From positions 2,210,001-2,274,000 of the forward strand of contig NZ_OY775906.1 in NCBI RefSeq assembly GCF_963675065.1: a stretch of DNA of 64,000 bases. The letters run 5' to 3'. Below the pieces are notes generated by a model. That model saw only the letters and a program-made list of their open reading frames with translations. It had not been told where the DNA came from and ran no database searches. This DNA is from an uncultured Draconibacterium sp. GTDB lineage: Bacteria; Bacteroidota; Bacteroidia; Bacteroidales; Prolixibacteraceae. Positions within the stretch are counted from its first letter, which is position 1. Each line of letters starts with the position of its first letter. This document shows positions 9,095-17,556 of the stretch, piece by piece. A program made the position numbers and the translations under genes.

Positions 9095-9904
9095 ATGGAG
9101 CAATTATTAGAATATAATCCCATATTATTGGCACTGGGTGCTACCATCTTCACTTGGCTGTTAACAGCAGCCGGAGCATCAATGGTATTCTTCTTTAAAT
9201 CAATAAACAAAAAAGTATTGAATTCGATGCTTGGTTTTGCTGCCGGTGTGATGATTGCAGCCAGTTTTTGGTCGCTTTTGAAACCGGCCATCGATATGGC
9301 TGAAGCACAAGGCGACGTGCCGTGGAAGCCTGCAGTTATCGGATTCTTAGCGGGAGGTGCATTTCTGTTGTTAATCGATAAAATTCTACCTCACCTTCAT
9401 CTGGGTTTATCAATCGATAAAGCTGAGGGGATTCCAACAACGTGGCAACGAAGTATTCTTTTGGTGCTGGCCATTACTTTACACAATATTCCGGAAGGTC
9501 TGGCCGTGGGCGTTGCTTTTGGTGCACTGGCCAATAATCCTGACATGGGGATTCTTACCGGAGCAATTGCTTTAGCCATGGGAATCGGGCTGCAAAACTT
9601 CCCCGAGGGAGCGGCAGTTTCTATTCCGCTGCGCCGCGAAGGACTCTCGCGATGGAAATCGTTTAACTACGGGCAATTGTCGGGAATTGTTGAACCAATG
9701 GCTGGAGTACTGGGAGCCTATTTGGTTTTAACAATTGAGCCACTTTTGCCGTATGCACTTTCATTTGCTGCCGGAGCAATGATTTTCGTAGTGGTTGAGG
9801 AGCTGATTCCTGAATCGCAACGAGGCAACGAAACCGATTTATCAACTATCGGTGCCATGATAGGATTTGCTACCATGATGTTGCTGGATGTTGCTTTGGG
9901 GTAG
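9095..9904 (+). CDS. ZIP family divalent metal transporter
   Basis: Integral membrane uptake carrier for Zn2+ and possibly other divalent cations, 269 residues with eight hydrophobic segments. The binuclear metal site is evident: HNIPEGLAVG in TM4 (about 129-138) and QNFPEGAAVS in TM5 (about 168-177), with a further E-E pair (VVEELIPES) in TM6. The variable histidine-rich loop is minimal (HLHLG near 105). It is monocistronic by spacing. ZupT/GufA subfamily is likely but not certain. Confidence 0.9.
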   Translation: MEQLLEYNPILLALGATIFTWLLTAAGASMVFFFKSINKKVLNSMLGFAAGVMIAASFWSLLKPAIDMAEAQGDVPWKPAVIGFLAGGAFLLLIDKILPHLHLGLSIDKAEGIPTTWQRSILLVLAITLHNIPEGLAVGVAFGALANNPDMGILTGAIALAMGIGLQNFPEGAAVSIPLRREGLSRWKSFNYGQLSGIVEPMAGVLGAYLVLTIEPLLPYALSFAAGAMIFVVVEELIPESQRGNETDLSTIGAMIGFATMMLLDVALG

Positions 9905-9991
9905 AACTATTATTCGAATCGTTCTGAAAATTCCGGGAAAAGCAATTTCCCTTCTGCAAATAAACATCAGAAACTAAAAGGTTTTACACAG

Positions 9992-10357
9992 ATGAAAACA
10001 ACACCGGAACATAACAAGAAAATAGCAGAAATGACCTTTGCTGCTGTATATCCGCACTATGTTACAAAAGTGGAGAAAAAAGGAAGAACGAAAGAAGAAC
10101 TGCATCAGGTGATAGAATGGCTAACCGGTTTTAATGAAGCAACTTTGCAGAAAATGATCGATGAGAAGGTGACATTCCAAACCTTCTTTGAGCGGGCAAA
10201 TTTAAATCCAAATGCCGAATTAATTAAAGGTGTGATTTGTGGATACCGAATTGAGGAAATTGATAATTTACTGACAAAACAGGTGCGGTATTTAGATAAG
10301 CTTGTTGACGAACTGGTAAAAGGGAAAAAGATGGAGAAGATATTAAGGGAAACGTAA
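9992..10357 (+). CDS. DUF2200 family protein
   Basis: A 121-residue soluble protein, lysine/glutamate rich and predicted all-alpha, with the family's MTFAAVYPHYVTKVEKKGRTKEEL opening (first residues from 14) and GYRIEEIDNLL centre. I recognise it as DUF2200; no molecular function is known to me. It lies between a metal transporter and a cysteine-rich DUF2284 protein, all on the same strand but with gaps of 87 and 46 bp. Confidence 0.8.
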   Translation: MKTTPEHNKKIAEMTFAAVYPHYVTKVEKKGRTKEELHQVIEWLTGFNEATLQKMIDEKVTFQTFFERANLNPNAELIKGVICGYRIEEIDNLLTKQVRYLDKLVDELVKGKKMEKILRET

Positions 10358-10403
10358 ACTAGATATAAAATTAAAGTTTTCGGACTAATATCAAACCAAC
10401 AGA

Positions 10404-10940
10404 ATGACTAACAAAAACCAAATAGAAGTACTTCTCAAGGAACAGGAACTTACCGATTACAAATGGATTGACCCGAAAGAAATTGTTGTGGCACAGTGGG
10501 TACGCGTAAAATGTTATTTTGGCTGTAGCGACTACGGTCTTGGTTCGTGCCCGCCCAATACGCCATCGGTAAGCGAGTGCGAGCGCTTCTTTAAAGAATA
10601 CAAAAATGCGCTGGTTATAAAACTGAACAAATTTGCCGATAAAGATACCTACCCATCCGACTGGTCGCGGGAAATGACCAACAAACTTCTAAGTATAGAG
10701 CGTGCCGTTTTTCTGCTCGGTCATCCAAAAGTTTTCCTGTTAAACCAAACCTGTTGCACTTTGTGTAGCGACTGTTCGGGCAACCGTCTCGATTGCCACG
10801 ACAAGAGAAACGCACGGCCAAGCCCCGAGAGTTTTGCTGTTGATGTATACCAAACTGTTCGGAATGCCGGCATGGAAATTAATGTGGTAGCCAACAATCC
10901 GGGCGATATGAACCGGATTGCAATACTATTGATTGAATAA
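10404..10940 (+). CDS. DUF2284 cysteine-rich metal-binding protein
   Basis: A 178-residue protein with nine cysteines arranged in two groups: C37, C41, C49, C59 and C117, C118, C121, C124, C131 (TCCTLCSDC). The first group includes GSCPPNTP, typical of DUF2284 proteins thought to bind an iron-sulfur cluster or metal. No partner methyltransferase or corrinoid gene, with which some relatives occur, is nearby. Cofactor is inferred from the cysteine pattern only. Confidence 0.8.
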   Translation: MTNKNQIEVLLKEQELTDYKWIDPKEIVVAQWVRVKCYFGCSDYGLGSCPPNTPSVSECERFFKEYKNALVIKLNKFADKDTYPSDWSREMTNKLLSIERAVFLLGHPKVFLLNQTCCTLCSDCSGNRLDCHDKRNARPSPESFAVDVYQTVRNAGMEINVVANNPGDMNRIAILLIE

Positions 10941-11021
10941 ACTGTCCCATTGGAAAACTATCTTTAAAATTAATGGTTATTGTTAAAAAGGCCCGTAAAA
11001 AGACCAAAACAGACAATAGTT

Positions 11022-12233
11022 ATGAATGTAATTTTAAGTATTGGACTCTTAATTTTTACAGGATATTTACTGGGTGAACTCGCCGAAAAAATAAAACTCC
11101 CCAAAATATCTGGCTATATCCTGGCTGGTATTCTGCTAAATCCCGATCTGTCGGGAATCATGTCGAACGAATTTGTCATCCACACCGATCCCCTGCTTTC
11201 GGTTTCGTTATCGTTTATCACTTTTTCAATTGGTGGCTCTTTATCGGCTAAGAAACTACGCGCTTCCGGCAAAACAATATTATTCTTAACCCTATTCGAA
11301 TCGCTATTTGCATTTCTTATGGTGTTCCTGTTTATGTTTTTGAGTCTTCGTTTTTTTATGTCTGCTTTCCAATCAACGAGTGTAGCACTGGCCGTAAGTC
11401 TGGTATTGGCATCACTGGCTGCACCAACCGATCCATCGGCAACGCTCGCCGTCACTCACGAATACAAAGCCAAAGGCGAAGTAAGTTCAACCATGCTCGA
11501 AATTGCCGCTTTCGATGATATTGTGGGAATTGTCATTTACACATTGGTAACTGCCTTTGCCGCTTTCTTTTTGGGCAGCACCGATATCAATATTGGAAAA
11601 ACCCTATTGGATTTGGGAATTGACGTTGGCGGAGCCATTCTTATTGGCGCGGTAATTGGTTTTGTATTTCAACTTTTCACCAAAATTTTTAGCAAACAGG
11701 AAGAAGGAACCCTGATCGTATTAACGTTCGGGGCCATATTGATGAGTTATGGTATTTCGGAATACTTTGGTTTTGAATCGCTACTTTCCACCATCGCGTT
11801 GGGAGCAGTTGTCGCCAATTTAAATCCGATATCGGATAAAATATTTAGACTCATTGAACGCTACACCGACGAACTGATCTTTGTAATCTTCTTTACACTC
11901 TCGGGCTTACACCTGCAACTATCGTCAATTACCGGCAGTTATTTGCTGATCGTAATTTACATCATTGCACGGATGATCGGTAAATTTACCGGTATTTACA
12001 GCGGCTCACTGCTATTCAGCACCAGCCCAAAAGTGAAAAAATACACGGCAGGCGGATTGATTCCACAAGGCGGAATTGTAATTGGATTGGCGCTGTTACT
12101 GACCAAAGATCCCGTTTTTAAAGAAACCGGCTCAATGATTATGGGAGTGGTTATTGGTGCAGCACTTATTCATGAAATTATAGGCCCGATTTCTTCGCGG
12201 CTATCTTTGAAAAAAGCTGGTGAAGTTGAATAG
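11022..12233 (+). CDS. Cation:proton antiporter (CPA2-like)
   Basis: Integral membrane monovalent cation/H+ antiporter of about 403 residues with 11-12 hydrophobic segments. The tandem-aspartate region appears as FDDIVGIVIY near 150-160; PTDPSATLAVTHEY before it is the expected unwound helix region. I start at ATG 11022, after which the protein enters TM1 (NVILSIGLLIFTGYLLG); the upstream in-frame TTG at 10980 would add a basic extension before TM1. There is no C-terminal TrkA-N domain, so it is a short antiporter. Confidence 0.88.
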   Translation: MNVILSIGLLIFTGYLLGELAEKIKLPKISGYILAGILLNPDLSGIMSNEFVIHTDPLLSVSLSFITFSIGGSLSAKKLRASGKTILFLTLFESLFAFLMVFLFMFLSLRFFMSAFQSTSVALAVSLVLASLAAPTDPSATLAVTHEYKAKGEVSSTMLEIAAFDDIVGIVIYTLVTAFAAFFLGSTDINIGKTLLDLGIDVGGAILIGAVIGFVFQLFTKIFSKQEEGTLIVLTFGAILMSYGISEYFGFESLLSTIALGAVVANLNPISDKIFRLIERYTDELIFVIFFTLSGLHLQLSSITGSYLLIVIYIIARMIGKFTGIYSGSLLFSTSPKVKKYTAGGLIPQGGIVIGLALLLTKDPVFKETGSMIMGVVIGAALIHEIIGPISSRLSLKKAGEVE

Positions 12234-12261
12234 GAAGATATTTTCAAATTAGATATTGTTT

Positions 12262-12345
12262 ACTCATTTTATCACCCCCTATAATCCCCCAAAGGGGGAT
12301 ATTTCCTCCCCGAAGGGGAGGTCAGGAGGGGTCAATAAATAAGAT
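12262..12345. repeat. GC-palindrome repeat (CCCCC/GGGGG type)
   Basis: Two adjacent hairpins, CCCCCAAAGGGGG and CTCCCCGAAGGGGAG, then AGGAGGGGTC, in the convergent gap between the antiporter and the phosphatase. The same type of element recurs at 55838-55892 and 63824-63861. It may also act as a transcription barrier, but no U-run follows. Confidence 0.65.
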
Positions 12346-12390
12346 TTTCAGAATGACGTTTTGAAAAAACATACATCAAGAACGGCAATC

Positions 12391-13023
12391 CTAAAGCTCA
12401 TTCAATACATTCAACGAAACCAGGTGTTCAATTACGCCCCACTCTTTTAAAAACCAATTGTCACTGTCAATATAAAACGAACTGATCGAACTATTATTAA
12501 TGGAAAAAGCCCTTGGCTCATCCAATTTTAAGCTAAAGGTTCGATACATCATCATCTCCAGTACCAAACCATGCGAAACGATCAAAACTTTCTGATCCTT
12601 AAAGTTACGGGCTATCGATTCAATTTCTGATGTTACACGCTTATACATTTGCTGAATACTTTCGCCTCCGGGAACTACAAATTCAGGATTCCGCTCTTTG
12701 TAACGTCGAAATTCTTCGGGGTACTTTTCTTCAATCTCGGCAAAATTCTTTCCTTCAAAAATACCAAAAGAACGTTCGCGCAGGTTAGCATTGTATTTGT
12801 GCGGTAAGACAAGTTGTTTATTGATGATCTTTGCTGTTTCGACAGCTCGCTCAAGATCACTGCTTAGCAGGACATCAAACTCACGTTTAGCCAGTGCCTT
12901 TGCCACCAATTCGGCCTGTGTAATCCCGTTTTCAGAAAGTTTACTGTTACGCTGCCCTTGTATGCGCTTCTGTACATTCCACATCGTTTCTCCGTGTCGT
13001 ATAATTGTAATTTCTGTAGCCAT
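12391..13023 (-). CDS. Histidine phosphatase (phosphoglycerate-mutase-like)
   Basis: A 210-residue cytosolic phosphatase of the PGM/cobC type. The catalytic signature IIRHGETMWN starts at residue 7 (H10). A second histidine lies in VSHGLV (about 150), with the R and E partners visible in LRERSFGIFEGK (about 82-93). Substrate is not readable; the family covers sugar phosphates, alpha-ribazole phosphate and others. It is convergent with the antiporter and 156 bp downstream of fprA on the same strand, beyond that gene's terminator. Confidence 0.88.
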   Translation of the reverse strand: MATEITIIRHGETMWNVQKRIQGQRNSKLSENGITQAELVAKALAKREFDVLLSSDLERAVETAKIINKQLVLPHKYNANLRERSFGIFEGKNFAEIEEKYPEEFRRYKERNPEFVVPGGESIQQMYKRVTSEIESIARNFKDQKVLIVSHGLVLEMMMYRTFSLKLDEPRAFSINNSSISSFYIDSDNWFLKEWGVIEHLVSLNVLNEL

Positions 13024-13130
13024 TTCTTATCTGATTCTGTGTGAAGATGAACTATTTTTTCTTTTGATAAAGAATAAGTTAGTGTAACAACAACATCAGG
13101 TTTTTGTTAGGAATAATCCGGATAAAAAAA

Positions 13131-13160
13131 CAAAAAGCCACCCCGAAGAGCAGCTTTTGA
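13131..13160 (-). terminator. Rho-independent terminator of fprA
   Basis: On the minus strand AAAAGC (13158-13153) pairs with GCTTTT (13138-13133) around a 14-base loop that can pair further, followed by a T-rich run (TTGTTTTTTT). Confidence 0.6.
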
Positions 13161-13179
13161 TTTATCTGACAAATTGATA

Positions 13180-14388
13180 TTAAATCTTTTCCGGGGCGGG
13201 CATTTCCAGCAATTTATCGGCCATTGCATTGGCCAACTTAATCAACTCTTCCTGGGTTTGAACCTTCATATTGCCTTTTTCTTCGATTGGTTCGTAAACC
13301 ATATCCCACTTAATTTTTTCGGCAAAAGTTTTCAGGTTTTTTACGCCGCCACCGTTCCACGAGTAGTTACCAAAAATACCCAGTAAGTGGTCTTTTGGTG
13401 CCATGTGCTCAATGGTTGTAAGCAGTGTTTCCACATTCGGGAACATCGCATTGTTATACGCTGCACTGCCCACAATAAATCCTTTGTATTTAAAAATGTC
13501 GTTGATGATATACGACGAGTGCGTTTTTGAAGCATCGTAAACACGGATGTTTTTAATACCGCGTACTGCAATCTGACGGGCAATCGTTTCTGCCATTTTT
13601 TTGGTGTTTCCGTACATCGAACCGTAAACGATAACCACGCCCCGATCCAAATCGTACGAACTCCATTTGTTGTAGCGTTTCAAAATCCAGTTGAGGTCGC
13701 TACGCCATATAGGACCGTGCGTTGCCGCAATCATTTTAATATCCAGACCGGCAAGTTTTTTAATGGCACGCTGCGTGTGCGGACAATATTTTCCAACGAT
13801 ATTGGTGAAATAACGCATCACTTCCACTTCGTAGAAATCGAGGTTAATCTCATCATCGAAAATACCACCGTCCATTGTTCCGTAGCTACCAAAAGCGTCT
13901 CCTGAGAACAGGATTTTGTTGGTTTCTTCGTAAGTCACCATCGTTTCAGGCCAGTGTACCATCGGAATCATCTGGAACTGTAACTTGTGTTTTCCCAAAT
14001 CAAGCACATGATCATCGTGTACCATGTGTATGTTTTCCGGTTTCATGTAGTACGACTCTACAAAACCAAAGGTCTTTTTATTTCCTACAAGCGTAATATT
14101 CGGGTAACGATGAACGATTGCTTTTAAAGCTCCCGAGTGGTCAGGCTCCATGTGGTTAATGATCAGGTAATCCACCTCGCGGTCGCCAATAATCTCTTCA
14201 ATGGCATCGAGGTAATCGTCGATAAACGCACGTTCAACAGTGTCAACCAACGCGATCTTTTCATCAACAATCAAATAACTATTATACGAAACCCCGTGTG
14301 GGATTGGCCAGATGTTCTCGAACAAGTGAGTACGGCGATCGTTAAATCCCAAATAATAAATATCTTCTGCAAGATTTACTTGTAGCAT
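13180..14388 (-). CDS. fprA: Flavodiiron protein (O2/NO reductase), FprA type
   Basis: A 402-residue A-type flavoprotein that reduces O2 to water and/or NO to N2O in the cytosol. The beta-lactamase-like diiron domain (1-250) has all ligands: H79, E81, D83, H84 in HMEPDH, H145, D164 and H224. The flavodoxin domain starts near 252 with the FMN loop YGSMYGNTKK (255-264). There is no C-terminal rubredoxin, so an external rubredoxin must deliver electrons; the flavin reductase-rubredoxin fusion at 47500-48246 is a good candidate. A -7 box lies upstream and a terminator downstream, so it is a single-gene unit. Confidence 0.95.
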   Translation of the reverse strand: MLQVNLAEDIYYLGFNDRRTHLFENIWPIPHGVSYNSYLIVDEKIALVDTVERAFIDDYLDAIEEIIGDREVDYLIINHMEPDHSGALKAIVHRYPNITLVGNKKTFGFVESYYMKPENIHMVHDDHVLDLGKHKLQFQMIPMVHWPETMVTYEETNKILFSGDAFGSYGTMDGGIFDDEINLDFYEVEVMRYFTNIVGKYCPHTQRAIKKLAGLDIKMIAATHGPIWRSDLNWILKRYNKWSSYDLDRGVVIVYGSMYGNTKKMAETIARQIAVRGIKNIRVYDASKTHSSYIINDIFKYKGFIVGSAAYNNAMFPNVETLLTTIEHMAPKDHLLGIFGNYSWNGGGVKNLKTFAEKIKWDMVYEPIEEKGNMKVQTQEELIKLANAMADKLLEMPAPEKI

Positions 14389-14424
14389 AATTTTCAGTTT
14401 TTATATCCTTTTTTGAAACACGCA

Positions 14425-14432
14425 CAAAATTA
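14425..14432 (-). promoter_or_regulatory. Bacteroidota -7 box of fprA
   Basis: Minus-strand TAATTTTG matches TANNTTTG, 37 bp before the fprA start codon. Confidence 0.45.
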
Positions 14433-14519
14433 GTGAATTTCGGCTGACGGCACATAAAATTATTTACTACTGCCCTTATTTAGATCTTGGGTTAAGGGAA
14501 TGTTAGGAGAGACACGGAT

Positions 14520-14806
14520 TGAAGAAGTGAGGGACTGAAAAAATAAATGCAGAAATGCTTCAATGCTTTAATGCATGAGTGGGCAGAAACTTTCTGAAAC
14601 TCCGTGCCTCCATAGTTCAACTTTGTTGTTAACCTTTTTAAATGCTGCACTGACAAACGGATAAATTGCTGAATACTAACTGCCTGCTACTTGTTTTGCG
14701 AATTATCTTTTACTTGTAGCTTGAAGCTAGTGGCTAGTAACTGTTTTAGTAGCTCATGCTTTATCCTTTTTACTTTTGCGTTGAGCTATTTACCTTCTTT
14801 GCGTGC
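14520..14806. repeat. Degenerate intergenic repeat text between fprA and mltG
   Basis: The 475-bp divergent gap holds no gene. It contains word-like repeats: ATGCTTCAATGCTTTAATGC, CTCCGTGCCTCCATAGTTCAA, and AGCTAGTGGCTAGTAAC (14725-14741). The last matches 51506-51522 with one mismatch. TTCTTTGCGTGCTTTGTGGT near 14795 belongs to the same class as the TCCGTGCCTCC word. Confidence 0.55.
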
Positions 14807-14840
14807 TTTGTGGTAAAAAATCGAAAGAATTTTATCTTTG
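14807..14840 (+). promoter_or_regulatory. Candidate mltG promoter
   Basis: TTTG at 14807-14810 and TATCTTTG at 14833-14840, separated by 22 bp (consensus 19-21), 23 bp before the ATG. Confidence 0.45.
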
Positions 14841-14863
14841 AAGCTAAATACGAAAATAGAACT

Positions 14864-15925
14864 ATGTCGATTGATCAGAAAAGCCGTGCCATGACATTCC
14901 CCCGTGTTGGGAAATTCATTATTATTTTTTTTGCTATTGCCTTTATTCTTGCCGGAGCGCGGGGATATCAGCTGTACCGCTATGTCTTTGAAGAAAATGT
15001 AAGAAATGATTACGTTATTCTCGTTACTGAAGATGACGATATTAAAAGTATTAGCGAGAAACTGGAATCCAACGAGGTTTTAAGCAACATGAAAGCCTTT
15101 AAGTGGGTGGCTAAAAAGAAAAAATATGCCGACTTTATGCGTCCGGGTCGTTACGAGTTAAAGAAAGGCATGACTACCAATGAATTGGTGAATATGCTCC
15201 GCAGTGGCGCGCAATCGCCGGTAGACATCACCTTTAACAATGTACGTTTTAAAGAGGAACTGGCCGGGAAAGTCAGCAAATACATTAAAGCCGATTCCAT
15301 TTCGATATTACAACTGTTTTCAAATGAACAACAGATCACAGACTGGGGATTTACTGAGGAGAACTTTCGTGCGATGTTTATTCCGAACACCTACGAAATG
15401 TATTGGACAACATCGGCTGAAGAATTTGCTCAACGTATGAAAGCAGAGTACGACCGTTTTTGGAACGACACCCGTACAAAACAAGCTGCAAAAATGGGCT
15501 TAACACCTCAGCAGGTAGTTACTTTGGCTTCCATCGTTCAATCGGAAACCGTAAAGCCGGATGAGCTAAAAACGGTTGCCGGATTATATATCAACCGCCT
15601 GAATAAAGGTATTGCATTACAAGCCGATCCAACCGTTAAATATGCTGTTGGCGATTACTCCATTAAACGGGTTTTGAACAAGCACCTCGAAATCGATTCG
15701 CCTTATAACACCTACAAATATGCAGGTTTGCCACCGGGGCCAATTTGTTTTCCGGAAATCACATCGATTGATGCGGTGTTAAACTACGAAAATCACAATT
15801 ACCTGTATATGTGTGCGCGTGAAGATTTTTCGGGCTACCACAATTTTGCAAAAACGCTTAGTCAGCACAACCGGAATGCAAAAAAATACCGCGATGCGTT
15901 AAACGAACGCCGCATCTTTAAATAA
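14864..15925 (+). CDS. mltG: Endolytic murein transglycosylase MltG
   Basis: Inner-membrane lytic transglycosylase that cuts nascent glycan strands and sets their length. From ATG 14864 the protein has 353 residues: one membrane anchor (about 16-36), a LysM-like/YceG N-domain, and the catalytic domain with E228 in LASIVQSET, followed by YINRLNKG and the LPPGPI motif. The longer in-frame start at 14756 lies upstream of the promoter box and would encode repeat-derived residues, so I reject it. Length is close to E. coli MltG (340). Confidence 0.93.
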   Translation: MSIDQKSRAMTFPRVGKFIIIFFAIAFILAGARGYQLYRYVFEENVRNDYVILVTEDDDIKSISEKLESNEVLSNMKAFKWVAKKKKYADFMRPGRYELKKGMTTNELVNMLRSGAQSPVDITFNNVRFKEELAGKVSKYIKADSISILQLFSNEQQITDWGFTEENFRAMFIPNTYEMYWTTSAEEFAQRMKAEYDRFWNDTRTKQAAKMGLTPQQVVTLASIVQSETVKPDELKTVAGLYINRLNKGIALQADPTVKYAVGDYSIKRVLNKHLEIDSPYNTYKYAGLPPGPICFPEITSIDAVLNYENHNYLYMCAREDFSGYHNFAKTLSQHNRNAKKYRDALNERRIFK

Positions 15926-15954
15926 CAAAACTATACATACAGCTCTCAAATTGT

Positions 15955-16055
15955 GAATGGATTATAGATGTAATCCATTCTTTAATCGTCGTATATGGCG
16001 AAAATGAATATTCCAGTTTTATTATGCGATATGCATAAAACGGAATGGTTCCACG
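15955..16055. other. Pair of hairpins downstream of mltG
   Basis: GAATGGATTA (15955-15964) pairs perfectly with TAATCCATTC (15971-15980). A second imperfect hairpin around 16010-16052 joins ATTCCAGTTTTAT and ATAAAACGGAAT. They precede the bidirectional terminator. No protein-coding frame is evident in this 250-bp gap; a small RNA or 3'-UTR structure is possible. Confidence 0.4.
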
Positions 16056-16121
16056 GTATCACAACATCGATCCGAAGCAAATTAAACAAAATAGAAAAGG
16101 CAGACTTTAATCTATACCATT

Positions 16122-16158
16122 AAAAAACCGGCTTCGTTCCTCAAAGCCGGTTTTTATT
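16122..16158. terminator. Bidirectional terminator between mltG and purT
   Basis: AAAACCGGCTT (16124-16134) pairs with AAGCCGGTTTT (16144-16154), with A- and T-runs on both flanks, serving the convergent genes. Confidence 0.85.
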
Positions 16159-16177
16159 TTATCTAACAAAGATCTTT

Positions 16178-17368
16178 TTATAACTGGACAACAACTAAGC
16201 TACTTGCTTTATTGGCTTTTTCGCGCGCTTCATCCACTGAGTTAGCTCGTGCCAGACAAACTCCCATCCGGCGTTCGCCTTTAACTTCAGGTTTACCAAA
16301 TAAACGCAACTGAGTATCCGGCTCACTCAAAACTTCAGTTAGGTTAGAAAAAGCAACTTGTTTCGATTCGCCTTTTACCATAATCACGCTACTTGCCGAT
16401 GGCCCGTGAAATTTGATGTTTGGAATAGGCAAACCAAGAATTGCCCTAACGTGCAAGGCAAATTCACTCAAGTCCTGCGAAATCATCGTTACCATTCCGG
16501 TATCATGCGGACGTGGCGAAAGCTCGCTGAAATATACGGTATCGTTTTTCACAAAAAATTCAACGCCAAATAAACCGCGGCCACCCAGCGCCTCAACCAC
16601 AGTTTTGGCAATGTGTTGTGCTTCAGTCAATGCCTTTTCTGACATGGCTTGTGGTTGCCACGACTCCTGGTAATCGCCGCCTTCCTGACGATGACCGATA
16701 GGCTCACAAAAAGAAACTCCCGCAACATGGCTGATGGTAAGCAAGGTTATTTCATAATCAAAATCAACAAAGCCTTCAACAATTACACGGTCGCTGTTTC
16801 CGCGTGCACCATCCATGGCGTAATTCCAGGCATAGTCAATATCGGCATCACTTTTTACAACACTTTGACCTTTGCCTGACGAACTCATGATCGGTTTCAC
16901 CACACAGGGAAATCCAATTTCGTCGATCGCGGCTTCAAACTCTTCTTTCGATCCGGCAAATTTGTACGGCGAAGTAGAGAGCCCCAGTTCTTCTGCAGCC
17001 AAAGTCCTGATACCTTCACGGTTCATAGTAAGTCGGGTTGCATTAGCCGTTGGAATTACATGAAAACCTTCCTGTTCCAACTCCAGCAGTTTGTCGGTGG
17101 CAATGGCTTCTACTTCAGGGATGATATAATCAGGTTTTTCCGTTCTGATTATCTCTGCCAAACGTTCGCCATCTAGCATTGAAGCTACATAATAACGATC
17201 GGCAACCTGCATGGCAGGCGCATTTTCGTAGCTATCAACCGCTATTACTTCCACGCCGTAACGCTGAAATTCAATTACCACTTCTTTTCCTAATTCACCC
17301 GATCCAAGCAAAATAACTTTTGTTGCCGACGGCGAAAATTTTGTTCCTAAAACTACCTTTGTGCTCAT
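16178..17368 (-). CDS. purT: Formate-dependent GAR transformylase
   Basis: ATP-grasp enzyme that formylates glycinamide ribonucleotide with formate in de novo purine synthesis, bypassing folate-dependent PurN. From ATG 17368 the protein has 396 residues (E. coli PurT 392). The N-terminal nucleotide-binding loop is VILLGSGELGKEV; ATP-grasp motifs include VVKPIMSSSGKGQSVV and the metal-binding SELSPRPHDTGM near the C-terminus. An ORF extension to 17491 crosses the -7 box and is rejected. purB, a later step of the same pathway, lies 3.5 kb away. Confidence 0.95.
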   Translation of the reverse strand: MSTKVVLGTKFSPSATKVILLGSGELGKEVVIEFQRYGVEVIAVDSYENAPAMQVADRYYVASMLDGERLAEIIRTEKPDYIIPEVEAIATDKLLELEQEGFHVIPTANATRLTMNREGIRTLAAEELGLSTSPYKFAGSKEEFEAAIDEIGFPCVVKPIMSSSGKGQSVVKSDADIDYAWNYAMDGARGNSDRVIVEGFVDFDYEITLLTISHVAGVSFCEPIGHRQEGGDYQESWQPQAMSEKALTEAQHIAKTVVEALGGRGLFGVEFFVKNDTVYFSELSPRPHDTGMVTMISQDLSEFALHVRAILGLPIPNIKFHGPSASSVIMVKGESKQVAFSNLTEVLSEPDTQLRLFGKPEVKGERRMGVCLARANSVDEAREKANKASSLVVVQL

Positions 17369-17394
17369 CCCTGTTTTTTCTTTTTTTGATGCCG

Positions 17395-17402
17395 CAAAAA
17401 TA
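17395..17402 (-). promoter_or_regulatory. Bacteroidota -7 box of purT
   Basis: Minus-strand TATTTTTG matches TANNTTTG, 27 bp before ATG 17368; this also supports the chosen start. Confidence 0.45.
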
Positions 17403-17556
17403 GATTTATTTCCGATTGTACATTTTGATAATGGCCACCAAGACTGTTTTGCTAACATTTTATTGAAACTGCAACATTCTTTTTCAAACAAAAATCGAAC
17501 TTAAGGAATGAACAAAGCAAAAACCTCCACCGTTATTCCCATATAAATATCTAACA

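Noticed and set aside
10980..11021. TTG start adding 14 residues to the antiporter
   Set aside because: The added residues are strongly basic and precede the first membrane helix, while ATG 11022 gives the expected N-terminus.
13180..14388. Reading FprA as a glyoxalase II or lactamase-type hydrolase
   Set aside because: The C-terminal flavodoxin domain and the H-x-E-x-D-H diiron ligand set identify a flavodiiron protein.
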